Part shown: piece after piece, positions 1 through 8,376 of the stretch
Layout: each line of letters opens with the position of its first letter
How positions within the stretch are numbered: position 1 is the stretch's first letter
Assembly: GCA_003553085.1 (NCBI GenBank)
Contig: PUPH01000117.1
Location: forward strand, 1 to 48,382
Origin: Thermoplasmata archaeon
GTDB lineage: Archaea; Thermoplasmatota; Thermoplasmata; Halarchaeoplasmatales; Halarchaeoplasmataceae
Length of the DNA: 48,382 bases
Direction of reading: 5' to 3'
Translations under genes and position numbers: made by a program
The notes under the pieces: model-generated
What the model saw: the letters and a program-made list of their open reading frames with translations, nothing else
The model's database searches: none
What the model was told of the DNA's origin: nothing

Positions 1-102
1 GAGTTTCAGAAAACAATCCAGAAACTCTTCAATCGGTTTAGCAAAAAGAACACCTTCGCTAAAGGATGGATTAAAAAGTTCTACTCAAAAATAACATATT
101 AG
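1..102 (+). CDS. C-terminal fragment of an unidentified basic protein (truncated by the window edge)
   Basis: Frame 1 is open from base 1 to TAG at 100-102: EFQKTIQKLFNRFSKKNTFAKGWIKKFYSKITY*. Too short for a family call. Confidence 0.4.
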   Translation, partial: EFQKTIQKLFNRFSKKNTFAKGWIKKFYSKITY

Positions 103-403
103 TTATGTCTAAGACTATAATGTGTGGGAGATGATGCTAGAGGTGGAAGGAATTTATACTAATCCTTTGTTTATCAAATAGATATATACTATTAAATACA
201 GAGCAATAATAAACCGCCAAGATACATGTTCCCATTATCTCTAAAATTCTACGTCTTCTTCAGCATCCTCCTCATCGCTGAATATGGGTAAGGTTTCATT
301 CTTTATCGATACGAATATGACTAGCGATACCGTCGCTATCACGATAACCGAAAATATCAGCCAGAACAGGAGGTCATGGGTATATTACATCGTCCCTTTG
401 TGT

Positions 404-1036
404 CTAATACTGATGTCGCTTGATATGAGCACACGCATAAGAGACCGGCAATCCATATAGAACATCTTCTCGATGAGATCCGATGGTATATCCCATTGAC
501 TCCAGTTCTTCTACCACGTCAATGGGTACGCAGTCTATGTGATCGGGAAAGCGTTCCTGGATCGTTTCATATATATCTCTCATCACGGACTTACTCCGGG
601 AGGATAAGCACAACACGCATATCCTTCCCCTAGGTTTGAGCACTCGACTTATGTTTCCTAGTAGTTTTCTTCTGTCCTCTTCGTGGAACAGCTCAAGACT
701 GAAGCTCATCAATACAGCATCGAACACGTTCTCGGAAAAGGGTATGGACAGTGCGTCCGCCAGGATCAGATCCGTCCGTCCATGATCGCATGTTTTGACC
801 AACCGTTCCTTTGCTTTAGATATCATCACTGGAGAGATATCTAAGCCGCATACGCTGCCTTCTTCTCCGACCTGTTCAGCCATGCGCGCCATGGAATGAC
901 CCGTACCGACGCCGATCTCCAGCACGTTCTCACCGTACTGTACATCCATCATGTCCAGTATCCGTTCTCTGCTATCGCTTTTGAAAGATTCTTCAAGTAC
1001 AGAGTATATTCCGCTGATGCGATCGTATTCAGCCAC
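404..1036 (-). CDS. Class I SAM-dependent methyltransferase (UbiE/Methyltransf_11-like)
   Basis: VLEIGVGTGHSMARMAEQ motif I, GLDISPVMISKAKERL, DALSIPFSENVFDAVLMSFSLELF, RVLKPRGRICVL. Confidence 0.85.
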   Translation of the reverse strand: MAEYDRISGIYSVLEESFKSDSRERILDMMDVQYGENVLEIGVGTGHSMARMAEQVGEEGSVCGLDISPVMISKAKERLVKTCDHGRTDLILADALSIPFSENVFDAVLMSFSLELFHEEDRRKLLGNISRVLKPRGRICVLCLSSRSKSVMRDIYETIQERFPDHIDCVPIDVVEELESMGYTIGSHREDVLYGLPVSYACAHIKRHQY

Positions 1037-1166
1037 GGTAGTAGAAAGTGTCGGTAGAACATATAAATCTGTTCTCCCATTTCAGAAGGATGTGATGCAA
1101 AAGTTATAATACCCCCTGTAATTTCGAGAACATGTGCCCGTTTGGGCAATATTTAAAGGTGGTATC

Positions 1167-2438
1167 ATGGCAAGGACAAAATTATCGGATGATAGAGACC
1201 TCACAGAGGAGCAGCGACTTTTCAAAGAGAGTTTACTCGAGTGGGCTGAAAGAAACATGCCTCTGGACAGGGTCATAAAGATGAACAGAGAAGGTCACCC
1301 ATATCCTAGAGAGTTGATAAAGGGGTTGGCTGACCTGGGTGTGATCATGGGAACCGTACCTGAAGAGCGCGGTGGTATGGGACTAACGTGGAAGGATCAG
1401 GCATTGATAGCTGATATCATAGGATATATCGACCCGAGTATCGCCACCGCCGCAGGGTTCATGGCCGTCGAGACCGGTTGGGGATTCACCATCGATCGCC
1501 ATGCTAACGATGAAATACGAAAGAAATACGTTCAACCCGCCATACGCGGTGATAAGTTCATCGGAATAGCAACCACCGAACCCGGTGGAGGTTCTGATGT
1601 AGCCAACTTCAAATGTACAGGTGAAAAGGATGGGGATGAATGGGTCCTCAACGGAGAGAAGACCTTCATAAGCGGTGTCGAGGAGGCTAAACAGATAGGC
1701 GGAGGATACTGGGTAAACGTAAGGACCGGTGAGAAAGTACCCGGCGCAGCACACAAGAACATGACAGCTTTCTTCGTGCCCATCGATTCAGAGGGATTGA
1801 CCCCGACCGAACCCTACGACGACGCTGGAAGGAACTCCATATCGACAGGCGGGTTCATCATGGAAGATGTCCGTGTTCCCGAGGAATACATGCTCGGTGA
1901 AAAGGATAAAGGATTCTACTATACCATGGAAGGTTTCGACAACGCAAGGATACTTATCGGTGCCAGTGCAGTGGGCGTCACCCGCAGAATACTGGAAGAG
2001 GCTGCTGATTATATAAAGGAACGAGAGGTCTTTGGATCTCCGTTAGCCAAGTACGAAGGTATCCAATTCGAATTCGTCGAGAGGTACACCGAGATGGAAG
2101 CCAGCAGACTGATGGTGAACAAAGTAGCGGACATGCAGGATACCCGGTACGACGAAGAAGGATGGGCGGAAAGGAGCGGAAAAGCAAAAACTTACAGCCC
2201 AACAGAGATAGCCAAGTGGATCTCCATGATAAAATACAAAGTACCACATCTGGCTAAAGACACTGCTGACGATGCGATGCACTGGCTCGGAGCCGCAGGC
2301 TACAGTTCCGAATACATATTCGAAACGGCCTGGCGCGGTGTCATGTCTTACTGTGTAGGCGCCGAGGGCGGAGCCAACATACAGAAGATCGTCATCGGCA
2401 GAGAGACGCTGGGTAAGGATTACGTACCCTACAAATAA
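1167..2438 (+). CDS. Acyl-CoA dehydrogenase
   Basis: ATTEPGGGSDVANFKCTGEKDGDEWVLNGEKTFISG and C-terminal REVFGSPLAKYEGIQFEF ... GAEGGANIQKIVIGRETLG. Start chosen at MARTKLSDD (1167) rather than the ORF start at 1134. Confidence 0.92.
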   Translation: MARTKLSDDRDLTEEQRLFKESLLEWAERNMPLDRVIKMNREGHPYPRELIKGLADLGVIMGTVPEERGGMGLTWKDQALIADIIGYIDPSIATAAGFMAVETGWGFTIDRHANDEIRKKYVQPAIRGDKFIGIATTEPGGGSDVANFKCTGEKDGDEWVLNGEKTFISGVEEAKQIGGGYWVNVRTGEKVPGAAHKNMTAFFVPIDSEGLTPTEPYDDAGRNSISTGGFIMEDVRVPEEYMLGEKDKGFYYTMEGFDNARILIGASAVGVTRRILEEAADYIKEREVFGSPLAKYEGIQFEFVERYTEMEASRLMVNKVADMQDTRYDEEGWAERSGKAKTYSPTEIAKWISMIKYKVPHLAKDTADDAMHWLGAAGYSSEYIFETAWRGVMSYCVGAEGGANIQKIVIGRETLGKDYVPYK

Positions 2439-2450
2439 ACGGGTGAGCCT

Positions 2451-3245
2451 TTGAGGTTCGTAGTCTGTGTAAAACAGGTACCGGATACCACCGAGATAGA
2501 AGTGGACGAGGAAACGGGCACCATAATAAGAGAAGGTGTCCCTTCCGTCCTTAACGCCTTCGACGAGTTCGCTCTGAATCTTGCCGTCGAACTCAAGAAC
2601 GAGGTGGAAGAAGATGTGGAGATCGTTGCTTTGAGCATGGGTCCACCCCAAGCAAAAGAAGCCCTGAACAAGTGTTTGGCCATAGGAGCGGATCGTGCTG
2701 TTCTCCTAACAGATATGGTCTTTGCCGGAGCCGACACATGGGCTACATCGGTAACACTCTCCAGAGCGATAAAGAATATCGGAAAGACCGATATCGTATT
2801 CATGGGTCAGGAAGCCTCAGACGGTAACACCGCACAGGTGGGACCTGAAGTCGCGGCTCATATGGGTATCCCTCAGCTGACCTTTGTGACCGAGGTGGAA
2901 TCTGTAAACAATTCCCATGTCGTTGCAAAGAAAGAGACCGACGAAGGTTTTGTCAGGATAAAGTGTGAGACTCCGGTTATGATCGCTTGCATGCCGACAC
3001 CTGGTTTCGAGCCTAGGATACCGAACATCCGTGAGATAATGAAGGCTAAGAAGAAGGAGTACCAAGAATGGAGTCATGAAGATCTGGGTGGTGACCCTTC
3101 GGAATATGGTCTGGATGGATCGGAGAGTGTGGTTATAAAGACCTATTCACCACCTCCGAAAGGAGAGGGGATCATAGTGGACGACGAACCGGAAGTAGCC
3201 GTTAAAAAGCTGATGGACTTCTTCGAAGACGAGGGGATACTATGA
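2451..3245 (+). CDS. etfB: Electron transfer flavoprotein beta subunit
   Basis: MRFVVCVKQVPDTTEIEVDEETGTIIREGVPSVLNAFDEFALNLAVELK; TTG start; ATGA-type overlap with etfA. Confidence 0.93.
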   Translation: MRFVVCVKQVPDTTEIEVDEETGTIIREGVPSVLNAFDEFALNLAVELKNEVEEDVEIVALSMGPPQAKEALNKCLAIGADRAVLLTDMVFAGADTWATSVTLSRAIKNIGKTDIVFMGQEASDGNTAQVGPEVAAHMGIPQLTFVTEVESVNNSHVVAKKETDEGFVRIKCETPVMIACMPTPGFEPRIPNIREIMKAKKKEYQEWSHEDLGGDPSEYGLDGSESVVIKTYSPPPKGEGIIVDDEPEVAVKKLMDFFEDEGIL

Positions 3246-4438
3246 TAGAGATACACGAAGACAAATGTATCGGCTGCGAAAAATGTTTGAAAACCTGTCC
3301 CGTGGACGCCCTGAAGATGAAGGAGGGAGTAGCGAAGGTGGATGAAGGATTATGCATATCATGCAGCGCATGCATACCCGCCTGCCCAGTGGACGCTATC
3401 GAACCTATCTTGAAGGCAAGTAAAGCGGCATCTGCCGACTACAGCGGTGTATGGGTGTTCGCTGAGCAGCACGACGACCGGTGCAGACCCACAGGACCCG
3501 AGCTGCTGGGTAAAGGTCGTGAACTAGCCGACGAATTGGGAGAAGAACTGTGTGCTGTTTTACTGGGTAGTGATGTTGGCAAGTTGTCTGATGAGCTGAT
3601 AGCTTATGGTGCGGAGAAGGTGTACGTGGTGGATGATAAGATACTGGAGAACTATACCACCGAAGCATACACGACCGCACTGGTCACACTTATCTCGAAG
3701 TACAAACCGAGTGTATTCATTTTCGGAGCCACACACCTGGGACGAGACTTAGCACCTTCAGTGGCCGGACGCATGGGCCTTGGTCTGACCGCGGACTGTA
3801 CCGGCCTGTCCATAACTGAAGTCGAAGATGTCAAGGTGCTGTTACAGACCCGACCCGCTTTCGGTGGAAACGTGATGGCGGACATAGTATGTCCCAACAC
3901 AAGACCGCAGATGGCGACCGTTAGACCACACGTGATGCAGCCGCTGGAACCGGATCCTGAAAGGGATGGAGAAGTCATCCAAGAACATGTCAAGATCTCA
4001 CCCGAATCCATCAAAACCGAGATACTGGAGATCATGGAGCACGAAGATTCCGGAGAGATATCGGTGGAGGAAGCCGATGTCGTTGTAACCGGCGGCCGAG
4101 GTGCAGGCGGAGAAGAAGGCTTCAAGATGCTCAGAGAATTAGCGAAAGCACTGGGAGGCACAGTGGGATGCAGCCGTCCGATAGTAGAGGAAGGTATGAT
4201 GTCGAAATCACATCAGGTCGGCCAGAGTGGTAAGACCATCTCTCCGGAGCTATACATCGTATGCGGAGTTTCAGGAGCGGTGCAACACAGAGTCGGCGTA
4301 AGAGGATCAAAGTACATAATCGCGATAAACAAGGATCCTAAGGCACCCATATTCGACATGGCTGATTTCGGTATAGTCGGCGACGCGTCCAAGATGATAC
4401 CGATGCTCATAGAAAAGGTGAAGGAAAAGACCTGTTAG
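3242..4438 (+). CDS. etfA: Electron transfer flavoprotein alpha subunit with N-terminal 2x[4Fe-4S] ferredoxin domain
   Basis: CIGCEKCLKTCPVDA and CISCSACIPACPVDA clusters, then ETF-alpha with VVTGGRGAGGEEGF and GQSGKTISPELYIVCGVSGAVQHRVG. Confidence 0.94.
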   Translation: MIEIHEDKCIGCEKCLKTCPVDALKMKEGVAKVDEGLCISCSACIPACPVDAIEPILKASKAASADYSGVWVFAEQHDDRCRPTGPELLGKGRELADELGEELCAVLLGSDVGKLSDELIAYGAEKVYVVDDKILENYTTEAYTTALVTLISKYKPSVFIFGATHLGRDLAPSVAGRMGLGLTADCTGLSITEVEDVKVLLQTRPAFGGNVMADIVCPNTRPQMATVRPHVMQPLEPDPERDGEVIQEHVKISPESIKTEILEIMEHEDSGEISVEEADVVVTGGRGAGGEEGFKMLRELAKALGGTVGCSRPIVEEGMMSKSHQVGQSGKTISPELYIVCGVSGAVQHRVGVRGSKYIIAINKDPKAPIFDMADFGIVGDASKMIPMLIEKVKEKTC

Positions 4439-5646
4439 AACATGAAGAACGTGCCGGTCACCAGCAGCCAAATTATGACTGCTGATATCAGCATGGTGAA
4501 TGCAGCAGCAGCCCGCATATAGAATCTTTTCATGTCCGCTTTAAAGTACTCCAAAGTGAGGATTATACACAGGTGTATGGGAGATACCAGATATCCCATC
4601 ATTACGAACAAAAATATGGCGGCGACTACTTGAAAATTAGGATCGGGGACCATCTCCACGAATATGGGGAAGCTTATACCTGCCGCCGCGGGAAGGTGAC
4701 CCACGAGTAGTCCGATGGCAAAAGCGGCGACCAATATCACGAACACTAGAGGTACCCGCCCTTCGAGTATCTCCACCAGAGGTAATAACACGCCCGTCCT
4801 TTCGATCACACCTTTGAACATCATTATACCCAGACCGGCCATGAACAATCGTGTAGAGAGCCCTTTTCGAAGGACGTTGGGGATTTGAGCTAGCTCGTAA
4901 TGTGCACGGTTCTGCAGTAAGAGTATCATCACCGCAAATAAAAGACATAGGAAAAGAGGGACTCCAAACAATCCATTCAAAACTAAAGCCACTATTATGG
5001 GCAAAAAGTCGAGTATCAGATGTGAAATCTTGGCGATACCGTCGATCTTATCCTTCTTCACCTCGATCCTTCCTAGACCAAAAATAACACCTGCGGTTAT
5101 GTGAACGATGAATATGGGTATGTTGAAGAGTACGATGTAATATAGGTTCACCCCCATAACACTGGCTGCGATTATCAATCCGAGTTCAAGGGGATATATA
5201 GAGAACCATGCATGCCTGAACCACCAATTTAGAAAAGTTTTGTGGACCGGGTCTAGACCAAGATCGTCGCCCTCTTTATCGATCATAGGTGCAGAGACAA
5301 GAGCTCCACCTGGCATGGGCAGTAGTCCGAATATCGCTGGTATCGAAGCTATGACCATCCTCCGGTCGGGAACCGCCAGTCGCAGTTCCTTTATTATCCT
5401 GCCCACCTGTCCGGAATCACGATAGATAAAACCCATCAAGCCTATCAGCAATATGACGACAACCAGATTTATGGTCTCGTGCTCCACCAATATGTCTCGT
5501 ACCCAGACCAGTGATGTGAACGATGGTTCGGATGTCAGTAGTAGTACGGCGGTAGCGGCTAGTAAGGCCAGACCAAAATCGATCTTTCTCGATATCAAGA
5601 TCCCAAGGACTATGAATGCTACCCCTACACCGATCAACGAGTACAT
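4435..5646 (-). CDS. DUF401-family integral membrane protein
   Basis: About ten hydrophobic segments; LLPMPGGALVSAPMI and GHLPAAAGISFPIFVEM resemble the DUF401 family. Confidence 0.75.
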   Translation of the reverse strand: MYSLIGVGVAFIVLGILISRKIDFGLALLAATAVLLLTSEPSFTSLVWVRDILVEHETINLVVVILLIGLMGFIYRDSGQVGRIIKELRLAVPDRRMVIASIPAIFGLLPMPGGALVSAPMIDKEGDDLGLDPVHKTFLNWWFRHAWFSIYPLELGLIIAASVMGVNLYYIVLFNIPIFIVHITAGVIFGLGRIEVKKDKIDGIAKISHLILDFLPIIVALVLNGLFGVPLFLCLLFAVMILLLQNRAHYELAQIPNVLRKGLSTRLFMAGLGIMMFKGVIERTGVLLPLVEILEGRVPLVFVILVAAFAIGLLVGHLPAAAGISFPIFVEMVPDPNFQVVAAIFLFVMMGYLVSPIHLCIILTLEYFKADMKRFYMRAAAAFTMLISAVIIWLLVTGTFFMF

Positions 5647-5690
5647 CGAAGGAAAGCGGGGTTAAGAGGTATAAAATAATTTCCCAATCG

Positions 5691-6485
5691 CTACAATATA
5701 TCTAGGAGGTCGATGTCCGCACCGGAAACTAGGGCGTACTTGCCTTCGTTGCCGCAGTAACCGGGTATAGAAAATATAGACAACAGTTTGGAATCGAAGA
5801 ACCACTTGTATCCCTTTTTGAAGCACTGATGGCCTCGGATTATTCGCCGAAGCGCGTTCCTTTCTAGAAATCTGCGTACTGCATCCGAACCGTAGCATTT
5901 ACACACACCCCTATACAGATTCGGTGTGTAACCTGGATCGGACCCCGTTGGGTCATTCCATAACAACTCCTGGTATGCAGGGTCGGACTGAACCAACTCA
6001 TGGATATTCCAGACATATTTCAAACCCTCAGCAGGGCCTCCGTGTACAAGAAGATCACTTTCATCGATCACCGCCGCTACGGGAAGTGAATTATAAAATT
6101 TAGATATATTTTCGTATGCACTTTCAGAGTACTTGGAAACCAACTCTCTGTGAAAGCCGTACTTATGGTTGATACGGACGGTCTCGTGGTTACCCCTTAA
6201 AAGGATGATGTCTTCAGGCCGCTCTAACTTGTGCCTAAGAAGATACACAAGGTTCTCTATCTGTTGTGCACCTCTGTCCACATAATCGCCCAGGAATATC
6301 AGAGGTAAGTTTTCATCCAAGGAACGTTCGATCACGAAACGTGACACGTCCAGGTAACCATGTGTGTCCGCCACTACCATGTACTCGTTCCATCGCCGTT
6401 CAACTAGGTTCCCATCTGTTATGGCATCAGCTCTTTGGATCAGCTCTACGAACTCGTTTTCAGGCGGGGATAAGCTCACAGACAT
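5691..6485 (-). CDS. PPP-family (PP1/PP2A-like) metallophosphoesterase
   Basis: VVADTHGYLD, FLGDYVDRG, LLRGNHE, LVHGGP and LLSIFSIPGYCGNEG are PPP phosphatase motifs. Confidence 0.88.
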   Translation of the reverse strand: MSVSLSPPENEFVELIQRADAITDGNLVERRWNEYMVVADTHGYLDVSRFVIERSLDENLPLIFLGDYVDRGAQQIENLVYLLRHKLERPEDIILLRGNHETVRINHKYGFHRELVSKYSESAYENISKFYNSLPVAAVIDESDLLVHGGPAEGLKYVWNIHELVQSDPAYQELLWNDPTGSDPGYTPNLYRGVCKCYGSDAVRRFLERNALRRIIRGHQCFKKGYKWFFDSKLLSIFSIPGYCGNEGKYALVSGADIDLLDIL

Positions 6486-6496
6486 CTGTAGATATC

Positions 6497-8326
6497 TTAC
6501 CTCGAATCTACAATGTCCTTCACTTCTTTTAACCTTTTGTCGGCTAGATGCTGAATATCCTCACACTCTTCGAGAACGGTTTCCACATACTCCTGGTCCT
6601 TCATATCGGCTAGGTTTATCTTCACGTTCGCTATCCCACCGACGACACCGGCGTAGGCCATCTGCGCACCGACTGTGGCATCGCTGAGCGCACCCTTCTT
6701 ACCGTGTTCGGCTGCATCCAGCATCAACTCGATCACCTCTGCAGACATCTTGGCGGTATCCAGCGGTACCTGTACGGCATGTTTCAAACCTTTGTCCATG
6801 GCCCTCTTACGCTTATCACGCTGCTCTTTGGTAGATCTGGGCATCTGTTTGGCTTCCATGTAAGCATCGAACGCCCTGGTATCTTCATCGACGGCTTCCA
6901 ACAATCTCTGCTTCAGTTCCTGTACTCCATCGGCCACTGGCATCAGTATCGGATCGACATCTTCGGTACCGCGTCCACCGGTACTAAGGTTGCATACCAT
7001 GGAACATAGTGCGGCACCTAAGGAACCCGACAGTGCGGCTATGCTTCCACCACCGGGTGTAGAGGAATCACGTGAAACCTCGTGCACGAACTCATCCACT
7101 TTCATGGAGGCGAGTGCATCGTCAGGTATCCATGGCGCACCGATCACCTTGGATTCTATATCGAACTCGGAAACATCCCTCAACCCCAGTGATTGTATGG
7201 CAGTTTCAACAACATCCCACCATGGTACTCCCGTGGGTTGACCCTGTTTTTCGAGATAATATCTTCCGGATTCCATCAGTGCTTGATATGGGACCAAGCC
7301 CACTATCTCGCTGCCTGTTACCGTTACACCCATATCTCTAGCTATCTTCTTGGACTCTTCGTACACATCGTGGATGGACGTCTCTTTATAATTGGTCAGA
7401 TTGATGGATACCTGAGCCCGATTGAAATCATCCACGTACCACCCTATGGCTTTGCAGTGGCTGAATTTTCCCCTCTTCTTTACCGCCTTACCCTCTAGAT
7501 CCGTAACGTCGTAATCGTAATCCTTCTCCAGGAACTCTTTGAGGTCATATCCGTGCTCCTCCTGGGTATGCTCTCTTATGTCTTCGAATGTGCTCTCCAG
7601 ATGGTCGCATTCGCCGCATGGATATCTGTCCTTGGAATATCGAACTATGTTCCCCTTCCAATAGTGGTCGTCAGGTGATCCCTCTCTCTTCGATCTTCCC
7701 CGATCCCTAAGCTCGAAGGCGATGTCCCATGCGATCTTTGTATTCCGAGTGTTCAGATCGATGTTGTAAGCTATCAAAAACTCCCTAGCACCGATCACTG
7801 TCGCACCGGTCTTTTTAACTCTATCGTTCCACTCCGCCGGGCCGAAATCCGGCTCCCAATCCGGATCAACGAGTTTGTCCTCTAAACCCTCGTATTCTCC
7901 CGATCTGACGGTTGCCAGGTTCCTACGCTTTTCCTCTGTAGCAGCTTCTTCATAAAGGTAAATTGGTATGTTCAGTTCTTCACCGACTCTCTTACCGACC
8001 TCTTTAGCTATATCCACACAATCGTCCATGGTCACCCCTTTCACAGGTACGAAGGGGCACACGTCGGTTGCACCCATACGAGGATGACTCCCCTCGTGCT
8101 TGCTCATGTCGATGACCTCTGCGGCCTTCTTTATCCCACGGAACGCCGCTTCTTTCACCGATCCTGGTTCTCCGATAAAGGTGACCACTGTTCTGTTCAT
8201 ATCCGCTCCCATATCTATGTCTTTGAGCTCCACTCCTTCCACCGCTTCTATCTCTGCGGTTATCTCATGGATCATTCCCTTGTCTTTTCCTTCGGAGAAG
8301 TTCGGTACACATTCTACTATCTTCAT
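6497..8326 (-). CDS. ftcD: Bifunctional glutamate formimidoyltransferase / formimidoyltetrahydrofolate cyclodeaminase
   Basis: N-terminal MKIVECVPNFSEGKD ... SHPRMGATDVCPFVPV formimidoyltransferase; C-terminal FVHEVSRDSSTPGGGSIAALSGSLGAALCSMVCNLS cyclodeaminase. Confidence 0.93.
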   Translation of the reverse strand: MKIVECVPNFSEGKDKGMIHEITAEIEAVEGVELKDIDMGADMNRTVVTFIGEPGSVKEAAFRGIKKAAEVIDMSKHEGSHPRMGATDVCPFVPVKGVTMDDCVDIAKEVGKRVGEELNIPIYLYEEAATEEKRRNLATVRSGEYEGLEDKLVDPDWEPDFGPAEWNDRVKKTGATVIGAREFLIAYNIDLNTRNTKIAWDIAFELRDRGRSKREGSPDDHYWKGNIVRYSKDRYPCGECDHLESTFEDIREHTQEEHGYDLKEFLEKDYDYDVTDLEGKAVKKRGKFSHCKAIGWYVDDFNRAQVSINLTNYKETSIHDVYEESKKIARDMGVTVTGSEIVGLVPYQALMESGRYYLEKQGQPTGVPWWDVVETAIQSLGLRDVSEFDIESKVIGAPWIPDDALASMKVDEFVHEVSRDSSTPGGGSIAALSGSLGAALCSMVCNLSTGGRGTEDVDPILMPVADGVQELKQRLLEAVDEDTRAFDAYMEAKQMPRSTKEQRDKRKRAMDKGLKHAVQVPLDTAKMSAEVIELMLDAAEHGKKGALSDATVGAQMAYAGVVGGIANVKINLADMKDQEYVETVLEECEDIQHLADKRLKEVKDIVDSR

Positions 8327-8376
8327 GATCGAACACCGTTGGATGAAATATGGGAGGGTTAAAAAGGTTTACCGTC

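Noticed and set aside
1-404. Possible insertion-sequence end
   Set aside because: No target duplication, complete transposase or paired terminal inverted repeats visible in this window.
2043-2651. 202-aa minus-strand ORF opposite acyl-CoA dehydrogenase/etfB
   Set aside because: Fully antisense to two confidently identified genes; composition typical of shadow ORFs and no recognisable domain.
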